A stretch of 18,899 bases of DNA from an uncultured Clostridia bacterium (GCA_937893735.1 CALBGD010000308.1:1-18899); one strand, 5' to 3'; shown: positions 1 through 6,618, counted from the first letter of the stretch. Notes: generated by a model not told the origin, from the letters alone. Made by a program: numbers and translations.

Positions 1-513
1 CGCCGCCACAGCCGCCGCGAGGGCGCAGTCGCCGCTGTCCGCCGGGTCGAAGCCGCGCACGGAGATCCTTTCGCAGAGCAGCAGCACGCACACCGCGAAA
101 ACTCCGGCGGTGACTGCCGAGATGAGCCCCGTCAGAAGCTCCGAGGGCTGGCGGTACTCGGCGCAGGCGGGGAAGAACGCCGCTGCCGCCGCCAGAAGCC
201 CCTGAATAACGCACCGCGCCCACAATCGTCGGACTTTCGGGATAAACCTCCCGGCGAGGACTATCGCGAGCCCTCCCACCCCGGTGAAGCAACCGGGTAT
301 CCCATGCAGGAGCGCCCCGGCTATCCCTCCCGCGTATATCCATATCCCGGCGCCTGAGGGCACCCCCGCCGCCAGCGCCGAGGAGCCGACAGCGCCCGTC
401 CCGGCTCCGAGCTCCATCAGCAGCCCTCCCGCCGCCCACATCGCCCCGGCGGCAAACCCGGCTGTCTTGTCACTGGCCGCCCTCTGCCGCAGGGCGACCG
501 CCTTTTCTGCCAT
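1..513 (-). CDS. Probable stage II sporulation protein E, N-terminal membrane part (partial)
   Basis: A leftward open frame begins at the ATG complement of 511-513 behind a GGGGAGG ribosome binding site (about 521-527) and stays open for 171 codons to the window edge, so the gene is truncated by the window. The visible part starts MAEKAVALRQRAA and then alternates Gly/Ala/Leu-rich hydrophobic stretches with short basic loops (for example RFIPKVRRLWAR near residues 85-95), giving about four or five membrane segments. The pattern of small-residue helices followed by a loop and a second helix bundle resembles the multi-spanning N-terminus of clostridial SpoIIE, whose C-terminal PP2C phosphatase activates sigma-F. 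That diagnostic domain lies outside the window, so the identity is tentative; another polytopic membrane protein is possible. The opposite strand is also open over 284-643 but has no convincing start signal. Confidence 0.5.
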   Translation of the reverse strand, partial: MAEKAVALRQRAASDKTAGFAAGAMWAAGGLLMELGAGTGAVGSSALAAGVPSGAGIWIYAGGIAGALLHGIPGCFTGVGGLAIVLAGRFIPKVRRLWARCVIQGLLAAAAAFFPACAEYRQPSELLTGLISAVTAGVFAVCVLLLCERISVRGFDPADSGDCALAAAVAA

Positions 514-721
514 ATTTTATACCTCCCCAGTTTTGACTATCCACAAGCCGCAGGCGGCACCGTCCACTTTTCCATGGATCCACGGAGGTAATGGGCGGTT
601 CTGCCGTCTGTGGCGTACTCATATAATACCATATACTGGATAAAATGCTTGTCACATACTGCGGGCAGTTTATGGAATGTTATAAAAATATCGGTATTTT
701 GCGCTCATATGCAAAAAGGTT

Positions 722-750
722 TTGACAAATCGGCAGATTTATGATACAAT
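722..750 (+). promoter_or_regulatory. Sigma-A promoter of the TPR-dCMP deaminase-rsmA unit
   Basis: TTGACA at 722-727 and TACAAT at 745-750 are separated by 17 bp, a near-consensus housekeeping promoter about 50 bp ahead of the first gene. The rest of the 514-798 gap holds the start region of the leftward gene, short palindromes near 540-600 and nothing else recognisable. Confidence 0.8.
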
Positions 751-798
751 ATAGTCAGCTGTATGCAATTAATCAGATGAATGAAAGGTGAATATCAC

Positions 799-1188
799 AT
801 GAATATGGATTTCGAAGCTGCCCTGAAGTACATCGACCTCGGCAGCTATGACAAGGCTATCGAGAAGCTACAATCCGCGATAGAGAAGGAGAGCGGAAGC
901 CCTGAGACTGCAGCACAGTACCGCTGTGTTCTCGGCGAGCTCCACGCTAATCTCGGCAATGCGGCGGAGTCGCGCGCCGAGTTCGAAAAGGTGCTTGCTT
1001 ACTGCGAGGAGACCCATACCCTCCAGAAGCAGAAGGCAATTGCTCAGACCTACATCGACGCGTTCGACGGAAAGATAAAGCCCTCTCATCAGCCCGCGCA
1101 GAAGCGCCCGGGCGATGTTCCGGTGATCCCGAAGCCGGTGCAGAACAAGGGCTTCATCAGCAGACAGATGAGCAAGAAGCACAGATGA
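799..1188 (+). CDS. Small tetratricopeptide-repeat protein
   Basis: A 129-residue soluble protein. Residues 1-85 form helical pairs with TPR spacing and composition (DFEAALKYIDLGSYDKAIEKL, then YRCVLGELHANLGNAAESRAEFEKVL), that is about two repeats. The tail is Pro/Lys/Arg-rich, basic and probably disordered, ending SRQMSKKHR. TPR modules bind other proteins; no partner can be read from the sequence. The start at 799 is preferred to the in-frame ATG at 781 because AAAGGTG at 784-790 is a correctly spaced ribosome binding site for 799, and 781 has none. It is the first gene of a unit with the dCMP deaminase, 19 bp downstream. No function can be assigned beyond the fold. Confidence 0.8.
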   Translation: MNMDFEAALKYIDLGSYDKAIEKLQSAIEKESGSPETAAQYRCVLGELHANLGNAAESRAEFEKVLAYCEETHTLQKQKAIAQTYIDAFDGKIKPSHQPAQKRPGDVPVIPKPVQNKGFISRQMSKKHR

Positions 1189-1207
1189 TCGCTGAAAGGC
1201 GGTAATT

Positions 1208-1696
1208 ATGGAAAGACGCGACAAGACCAACTACTACCTCGATATCTCCCAGACCGTTGCCGAGCGCGGCACCTGCCTGCGGCGGAATTTCGGCGCTATC
1301 CTCGTGAAGAACGACGAGATAATCGCGACCGGATACAACGGCGCTCCGCGCGGGCGGAAGAACTGCTCCGACATCGGGGAGTGTATGCGCGAGAAGCTCA
1401 ACGTCCCCAAGGGTCAGCGGTACGAGCTGTGCCGCTCCGTGCACGCGGAGGCTAACTGCATAATCAGCGCCTCCCGGCATGACATGATAGGCTCGGCGCT
1501 GTACCTTTCCTGCCTTGACGCAAAGACAGGGCAGCTCTACGGCGACGTGGAGCCCTGCTCCATGTGCAAGCGGCAGATAATCAACGCGGGGATAGAGACC
1601 GTTTATATCCGCGTCACCTCGTCGGAATACCGCGTGATGAAGGTCAGCGACTGGGTGGACAACGACGAGAGCCTTACCGGCAGCGAGGGCTACTGA
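1208..1696 (+). CDS. Deoxycytidylate (dCMP) deaminase, ComEB type
   Basis: A 162-residue zinc deaminase that should convert dCMP to dUMP, feeding thymidylate synthesis. The catalytic zinc site is complete: H79-A80-E81 (in SVHAEANCI) and C117-x-x-C120 (in EPCSMC). The additional cysteines at 53, 59 and 75 sit in the insertion ahead of the HAE motif where T4-type dCMP deaminases carry a second, structural zinc site. The length agrees with the family. The ribosome binding site is AAAGGCGG just before the ATG. The stop codon (1694-1696) overlaps the rsmA start by one base, so the two are probably translationally coupled. A related late-competence protein (ComEB) has the same fold, but the intact motifs favour an active nucleotide deaminase. 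Confidence 0.9.
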   Translation: MERRDKTNYYLDISQTVAERGTCLRRNFGAILVKNDEIIATGYNGAPRGRKNCSDIGECMREKLNVPKGQRYELCRSVHAEANCIISASRHDMIGSALYLSCLDAKTGQLYGDVEPCSMCKRQIINAGIETVYIRVTSSEYRVMKVSDWVDNDESLTGSEGY

Positions 1697-2550
1697 TGGA
1701 GCTTACTAATATCGGAGTTATCCGTGACCTGTTCGAGCGGCACGGATTCTCTTTCACAAAGTCCCTCGGGCAGAACTTCCTTGTGAATCCGGCGGTGTGC
1801 CCGAAGATAGCCGAGATGGGCGGCGCGAAGCCGGGGGTCTGCGCCCTAGAGATAGGCACCGGCGTGGGAGTCCTCACAAAGGAGCTCGCGGAGCGCTGCG
1901 ACAAGGTGATAGCGGTCGAGATAGACACCTCCCTGAAGCCGATTCTGGAGGAGACCCTCGCGGACTACGACAACGTTGAGATAGTTTTCGCGGACGTTAT
2001 GGAGACCGATCTTGCGGCTCTGCTGGCGGAGAAAGCGGCGGGCATGGAGGTCGTGGTCTGCGCGAATCTTCCGTACTACATCACCTCGCCGGTGATAATG
2101 CGCGTGCTGGAGAGCAGACTTCCGGTCTCCGCGATGACCGTGATGGTGCAGAAGGAGGCGGCGGACCGTATCTGCGCAAAGCCCGGCACCCGGGACTGCG
2201 GCGCGATATCCTGCGCGGTTTCCTATTACAGCGAGCCGAAGCTGCTGTTCAAGGTAGGGCGTGGGAGCTTCATGCCCTCGCCGAATGTGGACAGCGCGGT
2301 TATCCGTCTGGACGTGAAGCCGCACAGCGGCAAGGCTCCCGAGGAGGAGAAGCTGCTGTTCCGGATAATACGCGCGGCGTTCTCGCAGCGCAGGAAGCAG
2401 ATAGCGAATCCGCTTTCCGCAGAGCTGGGGATATCCAAATCCGACCTCGCGGAGCTCATGCAGTTCTGCGGGATAAAGCCCACAGCGCGCGCCGAGGAGC
2501 TTACTCTGGAGGACTTTGAGAGGCTTGCGGCGGCGGTGGATTCAAGATAA
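1696..2550 (+). CDS. rsmA: 16S rRNA (adenine1518-N6/adenine1519-N6)-dimethyltransferase
   Basis: RsmA (KsgA) dimethylates two adjacent adenines in the 3'-terminal hairpin of 16S rRNA during small-subunit assembly, using S-adenosylmethionine. The 284-residue protein shows the family signatures: SLGQNFL at residues 23-29, the SAM-binding motif I EIGTGVGVLT at 52-61, acidic motif II (AVEID, 73-77), the catalytic motif IV NLPYYIT at 124-130, and the C-terminal FSQRRKQI segment. The start at 1696 overlaps the dCMP deaminase stop (TGATG); the frame is open further upstream but only inside the deaminase gene. It is the last gene of the unit and is followed by a strong terminator. In Bacillus this gene adjoins the RNase M5 gene; here rnmV lies about 9 kb away beside holA. 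Confidence 0.96.
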   Translation: MELTNIGVIRDLFERHGFSFTKSLGQNFLVNPAVCPKIAEMGGAKPGVCALEIGTGVGVLTKELAERCDKVIAVEIDTSLKPILEETLADYDNVEIVFADVMETDLAALLAEKAAGMEVVVCANLPYYITSPVIMRVLESRLPVSAMTVMVQKEAADRICAKPGTRDCGAISCAVSYYSEPKLLFKVGRGSFMPSPNVDSAVIRLDVKPHSGKAPEEEKLLFRIIRAAFSQRRKQIANPLSAELGISKSDLAELMQFCGIKPTARAEELTLEDFERLAAAVDSR

Positions 2551-2555
2551 TTATG

Positions 2556-2590
2556 AAAGGGAGAGCGTGCGCTCTCCCTTTTATTTTTTT
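2556..2590 (+). terminator. Intrinsic terminator after rsmA
   Basis: A perfect 11-bp stem, AAAGGGAGAGC (2556-2566) with GCTCTCCCTTT (2571-2581), has a four-base loop and is followed by a long T-rich tract. The same stem recurs in the terminator at 5999. Confidence 0.92.
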
Positions 2591-2699
2591 AACAGTCAAT
2601 AAGGTTTTGTCAATTGTTGGATTAACACAAATTATTTAATTGTTTTCTGGTGAATTTGATAAAAAATTATTTCCCGTGTCAAAATTTGTTATCACGTTA

Positions 2700-2728
2700 T
2701 TGACATTTTAAAAGGTTTGTGGTATGAT
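2700..2728 (+). promoter_or_regulatory. Sigma-A promoter of the small Cys/His-rich gene
   Basis: TTGACA (2700-2705), a 17-bp spacer and TATGAT (2723-2728) form a near-perfect promoter in an AT-rich gap. AGGAGG at 2767-2772 is a full ribosome binding site ahead of the ATG at 2781. Confidence 0.85.
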
Positions 2729-2780
2729 TCAGACAGGATAACTTTATATCCTGCTATTATTTTATTAGGAGGAATTTAAT

Positions 2781-3107
2781 ATGAACGAAGTATTAACTAT
2801 TGGCAAAATCTATTATAAAGAATGGAAGAACAAAAATAATACATCGGAGCGTTCTGATTGCAATTGCGGCACTTGGAAACACCACTGGGAGAAGCTTTCC
2901 GGGGATAAGTGGCCTTCTGAATGTTCCGTGGAAAAATGCAGAAATGAACCGGAAGTTGGCGCTCATGTAATATGCGAAGATAATATCAGCGGCGAATACA
3001 TTGTTCCGTTATGCAAAGCGTGTAATGGAAAAAGAGATGAGGTTTTCAGATTAAAGAGTGGTACGGTTCTTGTTACAGCCAACTTGTCGAAATCCTGTGG
3101 CCGCTGA
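2781..3107 (+). CDS. Small Cys/His-rich protein of unknown function, possible zinc or HNH-like fold
   Basis: A 108-residue protein with a strong promoter and ribosome binding site of its own. Candidate metal ligands are spread along it: C27 and C29, H34 and H35, C48 and C53, H62, C78 and C81 (LCKACNGKR), and C106. The order 'C-x4-C, GAHV, then IVPLC-x2-C-N' recalls small treble-clef/HNH-like proteins annotated as hypothetical in many bacteria and phages, with W33-W44 motifs (GTWKHHW, KWPSECS) also typical. I know of no established function. It lacks the clear HNH catalytic triad, so nuclease activity should not be assumed. Its base composition is visibly more AT-rich than the rsmA side, suggesting separate acquisition. 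It stands alone and converges on gtrA. Confidence 0.75.
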   Translation: MNEVLTIGKIYYKEWKNKNNTSERSDCNCGTWKHHWEKLSGDKWPSECSVEKCRNEPEVGAHVICEDNISGEYIVPLCKACNGKRDEVFRLKSGTVLVTANLSKSCGR

Positions 3108-3129
3108 TTTCTCAACGTACAATAAAAGC

Positions 3130-3167
3130 AAAACCACCTTTCGGGTAATCTGAAAGGTGGTTTTGTC
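3130..3167. terminator. Bidirectional terminator between the small gene and gtrA
   Basis: A 13-bp perfect stem, AAAACCACCTTTC (3130-3142) with GAAAGGTGGTTTT (3152-3164), has A-tracts on the left and T-tracts on the right, so it can stop transcription from both converging genes. Confidence 0.9.
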
Positions 3168-3171
3168 GTAG

Positions 3172-3675
3172 TTAATCAGTTTTCTTCTTCTGGCGGTAAG
3201 CCCAGAATTTGTTGATGATGAAATTAAGCGGTATGGTAATGACCATATTCAGCAGCGGTGCAAGCGAAGCGGCAAGATCCTGCGGCTTGAAATTTATGCC
3301 GAAACCAGCCAGCCATTCGCACACGCCGCCGAGGTACTGACCGAGGTTTATCACGTTTATCCACAGGAACAGCAGTATCTCCGTCAGGAACAATCCCGTG
3401 AACGAATAGGAAATGTAGGTCTTTATCAGCACCTTCCACCAGACGCGCTTTTCTGCGGTTTCGTCCTGCTTGAACACGAAGCGGCTTTGCAGGAGGTATG
3501 CTGAGAAAACCGTTATCACGAATCCGGAAATGTTCGCGATGTGGACTCCGGAATGGAAAACGTAATAGCAGAAATTATATATAAGGTAGTTCAGCACCGT
3601 GTTGAATGCGCCGACAAGCCCGAATTTCACGAACTGCCACAGTGCGGATAGCTTGTTGTTCTTATTTTGTTCCAT
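3172..3675 (-). CDS. GtrA-family membrane protein
   Basis: A 167-residue integral membrane protein with the GtrA layout: a short polar N-terminus, FVKFGLVGAFNTVLNYLIY as the first segment (about 15-35), a second at about 43-62 (ISGFVITVFSAYLL), a long third region (about 85-110) and a last helix (MVITIPLNFIINKFWAY, about 145-161) before a basic tail. GtrA proteins are thought to help move lipid-linked sugars across the membrane for decoration of teichoic acids or other glycans. The motif SRFVFKQ after the second helix is typical. AGGAGGAG lies just upstream of the start. No glycosyltransferase is adjacent, so the substrate is unknown. Confidence 0.9.
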   Translation of the reverse strand: MEQNKNNKLSALWQFVKFGLVGAFNTVLNYLIYNFCYYVFHSGVHIANISGFVITVFSAYLLQSRFVFKQDETAEKRVWWKVLIKTYISYSFTGLFLTEILLFLWINVINLGQYLGGVCEWLAGFGINFKPQDLAASLAPLLNMVITIPLNFIINKFWAYRQKKKTD

Positions 3676-3714
3676 GGCTCCTCCTCAGGCGTAAATACAC
3701 AGAGCGCCTATTAT

Positions 3715-3743
3715 ATTTTACATCACGGTTATGGTTTTGTCAA
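3715..3743 (-). promoter_or_regulatory. Sigma-A promoter of gtrA
   Basis: Read leftward: TTGACA (complement of 3738-3743), a 17-bp spacer and TAAAAT (complement of 3715-3720). The promoter lies against the broken end of the deacetylase remnant, so the 5' part of that gene is missing where this promoter begins. Confidence 0.75.
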
Positions 3744-3759
3744 TACAATGCGCCTTTCC

Positions 3760-4270
3760 ATCTCTGTCTATCGCTGACAGCATAGACTGGAAAGACCCGA
3801 CCCCCGAGGACATCACGAAAAAGGTGGTCGGCGGGGTGAAGTCCGGCTCGATAGTGCTGTTCCACAACGACCTTGAGAACACCACCAAGGCGCTCCCCGA
3901 CATACTGGAGCAGCTCAGCGGGCAGGGTTACAGCTTCGTGCCGGTGGGCGAGCTGATATTCCGTGAGGACTACACCATGGACGCGAGCGGGCGGCAGATA
4001 CCCGCGGTGCAGAGCGCGAAGGAGATAACCGCCGATAATGTTGAGCAGGTCATGGCGGAGTACTCCGACCGGCTGACGGCGGCGGGCTTCACCGAGGAGC
4101 AGCTCGCGATGGCTGTTCAGGCGGTGAAGAGCGGCGCGGAGGTCCCCGACGAGGTATACGACGCCCTTGCGGAGTACGTTATGGCTCCGGCTTCCGCGAC
4201 TGGTGAGAGTGCTCCGTTCAGGACTGAGGAAAGCGTGAGCGGCGGGCTTCTGCCGGAAAACGGAAAATAA
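3760..4270 (+). pseudogene. C-terminal remnant of a PdaB-like polysaccharide deacetylase
   Basis: From about position 3772 the rightward frame reads DSIDWKDPTPEDITKKVV, then GSIVLFHND, KALPDILEQLSGQGYSFVPVGELI. This is the typical end of a NodB-fold polysaccharide or peptidoglycan deacetylase (PdaB-like in Clostridia). A non-conserved, Ala/Glu-rich extension follows to the stop at 4268-4270. The NodB catalytic part is absent: no T-F-D-D-G motif and no H-S/T-x-x-H metal site, which should take up about 150-200 residues before this point. The frame stays open to an ATG at 3731, but that codon lies inside the gtrA promoter and has no ribosome binding site. I read this as a 5'-deleted pseudogene. 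The left border (about 3745-3775) is estimated. An assembly join is the alternative. Confidence 0.75.
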
Positions 4271-4371
4271 GGCGCACAAGCAAAACTAATTACCTAAATT
4301 TAAGTAATTTGTGTTAACCTCCTGTGCGATTTTGCATAAAAAAGCCGGGGCAATATTATCTATAATTTACA

Positions 4372-4400
4372 TTGAAATATTGCGTTATTTACGTTATAAT
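4372..4400 (+). promoter_or_regulatory. Sigma-A promoter of the solute-binding protein gene
   Basis: TTGAAA (4372-4377), a 17-bp spacer and a perfect TATAAT (4395-4400) lie about 58 bp before the start codon. The AT-rich gap 4271-4371 also holds a near-palindrome at 4289-4310. Confidence 0.8.
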
Positions 4401-4458
4401 ATAAATGACAAGCAATTTTGTCCCTGCTTTTTATATTTACTTAAATGGAGGTTTACCG

Positions 4459-5979
4459 ATGAACAAGTTTAAGCGCGCCGCTGCTGCCGTTATGACCGCA
4501 GCCATGGTGCTCTCTCTCGCAGCCTGCGATGAAGAGGCTCCTATTACAAATTCCGGCGCAAGCAATTCCAGCGCACCGAGCTCTGCCGCTAACGCAGTGA
4601 CAACTACTCCGCTGGTAACAACTACCTATGACACCGACCCTGACGTTATCAAGGCAGCCGAGGACGCTGCTGCCGGTCTTGACAACCCTGACCTGAAGGT
4701 AACAAAGCGCCTGAAGTGGATGGCTTGGTGGGATATCGACGAGACTACCGCCGCTGCCGAGATGTTCAAGAAGGCTTACGGCATTCCTACCGAGGGCGAG
4801 GATCCTTCCCGCGAAGGCAGGATCTTCGAGTACATCAACGTTGCATACGGCGAGCGCTACGACAAGCTGGCAACAGCTATCCAGTCCGGCGACTCCCCTG
4901 ACCTGTTCCCGTTCGAGATCCGCGACTTCCCGTACGGCGTACTGAAGGGCAGATATCAGCCTATCGACGAGATCATTGACCTGTCCACCTCCAAGTGGGA
5001 CGGCGCAAGAGACGTTCTGGACCAGTTCCAGCTCAACGGCAGATACTACTGCGCTATCTACGAGATCTCCTTCGATTCTCTGCTCTACTACCGCAAGAGC
5101 GTTCTTGAGGGCGCTGGCCTTCAGGATCCGCGCACACTGTTCGAGAACGACGAGTGGACATGGGACGCATTCCTTGATATGGCAAGAGAGTTCCAGAAGT
5201 CCGGCGACAACAAGTTCGTTATCGACGGCTACAACCCTGAGAACGAGTTCGTTGTATCCACTGGTACACCTATCGTTTCCAACGTAAACGGCGTTATCAC
5301 CAACAATATGTACAGCCCCGACGTAGAGCGCGCTATGGATCTGCTCTCCACCCTCCAGAAGGAGAACCTGCGTTATCCGAGACACGAGCTCAACGGCTGG
5401 TCCGTTAACCCGAAGGCTTGGGCACAGGGCGATATCCTGTTCGACGGCAACGGCGGTACATGGGAATTCGAGGGCGCTTCCGGCCTGCACAAGTATGCTG
5501 AGAAGTTCGGCTGGGCAGACGATGAGATCTGCGTAGTTCCTTATCCTAGAGATCCTCAGGCTGACAAGTACTACCACTTCATGAAGCAGGACGCTCTGAT
5601 GTGGTGCAAGGGTTCCACCAACGCTGACGGCGTTGCTGCATGGATCGACTGCAACGTTACTTCCTCCCTTGACCCGGCTGTAAGAGAGACCTCCAAGCAG
5701 CAGGCTAAGGACAAGAACGGCTGGACTGACTACAACTACGACTTCATCATGAGCCAGACAACACTCGACGGCACCAGCAAGCTCACTCCTATCTTCGACT
5801 TCAAGAACGGTCTGGGCTCCGATATCGCTTCCGCTGATACTGCTGATTCCAACGTTGAGCAGCTCACCAAGTATGTTTACATTCAGGGCGAGCAGTCCTA
5901 CACTCAGCTCAGAGAAGCTAACTTCGCAGTTATCGACGCTCGTATCAACGAGATCAACGAGGCTATCAAGAACATCTGA
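4459..5979 (+). CDS. ABC transporter extracellular solute-binding lipoprotein (family 1, sugar type)
   Basis: A 506-residue lipoprotein of the carbohydrate-uptake solute-binding family. MNKFKRAAAAVMTAAMVLS is a signal peptide followed by the lipobox LAAC, with the lipidated cysteine at 23. A Ser/Thr/Ala-rich linker (about 25-60) precedes the mature domain, which has family features such as AYGERYDKLATAIQSGDSPDLFPFE, a 'YYRKSVLEGAGLQDP...WTWDAFLDMA' segment and an aromatic-rich C-terminal half. It should capture a sugar or oligosaccharide for an ABC importer. The start at 4459 has GGAGG about 8 bp upstream; an in-frame ATG at 4405 has none and would spoil the signal peptide. Codon use looks like that of a highly expressed gene. 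No permease or ATPase gene flanks it; promoter and terminator make it a single-gene unit. The ligand cannot be told. Confidence 0.92.
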   Translation: MNKFKRAAAAVMTAAMVLSLAACDEEAPITNSGASNSSAPSSAANAVTTTPLVTTTYDTDPDVIKAAEDAAAGLDNPDLKVTKRLKWMAWWDIDETTAAAEMFKKAYGIPTEGEDPSREGRIFEYINVAYGERYDKLATAIQSGDSPDLFPFEIRDFPYGVLKGRYQPIDEIIDLSTSKWDGARDVLDQFQLNGRYYCAIYEISFDSLLYYRKSVLEGAGLQDPRTLFENDEWTWDAFLDMAREFQKSGDNKFVIDGYNPENEFVVSTGTPIVSNVNGVITNNMYSPDVERAMDLLSTLQKENLRYPRHELNGWSVNPKAWAQGDILFDGNGGTWEFEGASGLHKYAEKFGWADDEICVVPYPRDPQADKYYHFMKQDALMWCKGSTNADGVAAWIDCNVTSSLDPAVRETSKQQAKDKNGWTDYNYDFIMSQTTLDGTSKLTPIFDFKNGLGSDIASADTADSNVEQLTKYVYIQGEQSYTQLREANFAVIDARINEINEAIKNI

Positions 5980-5998
5980 TAGTTCTGACCGCACATTT

Positions 5999-6026
5999 AA
6001 GGGAGAGCTCCGGCTCTCCCTTTTTG
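5999..6026 (+). terminator. Intrinsic terminator after the solute-binding protein gene
   Basis: AAGGGAGAGC (5999-6008) pairs with GCTCTCCCTT (6013-6022) and is followed by a run of T. The stem is the same as in the terminator after rsmA. Confidence 0.92.
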
Positions 6027-6046
6027 TATATTCTGGCGGGGGAATG

Positions 6047-6288
6047 CCGTAGGGGAGGGGCTTGCCCCTCCCGCCCTTAGCTGCGCGGCGTCCGTGCCGC
6101 GCTTTGGGGCGGTTTGGACAAACGTCCTGTTTGCCCCTCCCGCCCTTAGCTGCGCGGCGTCCGTGCCGCGCTTTGGGGCGGGTTTGACAAACGTCCTGTT
6201 TGTCCCTCCCGAAATTACGGTCTACAAACAAATATCGGCGAAAATGCCCCGCATTAAAGGGCGGGACGGGCAAGCCCGTCCCCTACAT
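6047..6288. repeat. Extragenic repeat block: inverted palindromes around a 69-bp tandem repeat
   Basis: The left end (6047-6080) holds the palindrome GGGAGGGGC-TT-GCCCCTCCC (6053-6072) followed by GCCCTTAG. The right end (about 6258-6288) is the same element in opposite orientation, with palindrome GGGACGGGC-AA-GCCCGTCCC (6263-6282). Between them, unit 6062-6130 is repeated at 6131-6199 with only a few differences near its end, and a third copy begins at 6200 and soon breaks off. The whole looks like a REP/MITE-type non-coding element. The reverse strand is open through it with a 23-residue period, but this reflects the 69-bp unit rather than a gene. Confidence 0.8.
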
Positions 6289-6313
6289 TATATTGCTGAT
6301 TATGGAGGAAACG

Positions 6314-6520
6314 ATGAAATACACGATAACGGAAATAATCGAGCCGGATTTCGGCTGCGAGGGCCTCCCGGAGGGCGGCGAGCGCATGGACACCGTGCTC
6401 CTGCTTGCGGAGGACGGCACGAAACACACCGCCGCGGTCTCCGATGAGCTTCTGTACAGGCTCGGGCTGGACGTCGGCAGCGAGTGCACGCCGGAGCAGC
6501 TCCGCGCGGAGGTTTACTGA
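6314..6520 (+). CDS. Small acidic protein of unknown function
   Basis: A 68-residue protein beginning MKYTITEIIEPDFGCEG and ending PEQLRAEVY. GGAGG at 6304-6308 places the start at the ATG at 6314; in-frame codons further upstream lie in the repeat block. The sequence reads as a compact beta-rich domain: PDFGCEGLPEGGERMDTVLLL, then DGTKHTAAVSDELLYRLGLDVGSE. I recognise no named family. It has a single cysteine (residue 15), no signal peptide and no membrane segment. It lies between extragenic repeats and upstream of alaS but is probably not co-transcribed with it, because alaS has its own promoter. Coding is supported by the ribosome binding site and coding-like base pattern; function unknown. 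Confidence 0.65.
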   Translation: MKYTITEIIEPDFGCEGLPEGGERMDTVLLLAEDGTKHTAAVSDELLYRLGLDVGSECTPEQLRAEVY

Positions 6521-6550
6521 GGGAGCGCGGGCTCCGTCCGAAACACAGAA

Positions 6551-6585
6551 CCGTAGGGGAGGGGCTTGCCCCTCCCACACTTTTA
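6551..6585. repeat. Second copy of the GC-rich extragenic palindrome
   Basis: Positions 6551-6576 are identical over 26 bases to 6047-6072, including the palindrome GGGAGGGGC-TT-GCCCCTCCC (6557-6576). Here it is followed by CACACTTTT, so it may also serve as a weak terminator for the small gene upstream. Confidence 0.8.
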
Positions 6586-6618
6586 TCCGACCCGCGCCCC
6601 CGAATTTTCAGAAAAACC

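Noticed and set aside
284..643. A 119-codon rightward open frame over the start of the leftward membrane gene
   Set aside because: It is Pro/Ala-rich, has no ribosome binding site, and the leftward frame has a clear site and a membrane-protein pattern.
2781..3107. Active HNH endonuclease
   Set aside because: Cys pairs and a GAHV motif are present, but a full HNH catalytic set cannot be made out from the sequence.
6062..6202. CRISPR array
   Set aside because: The 69-bp units are head-to-tail without unique spacers and no cas gene is present; this is a tandem duplication.
4453..6273. A 606-codon leftward open frame opposite the solute-binding protein gene and the repeat block
   Set aside because: It is antisense to a well-supported lipoprotein gene, has no ribosome binding site, and its periodic C-terminal or N-terminal text only reflects the 69-bp tandem repeat.
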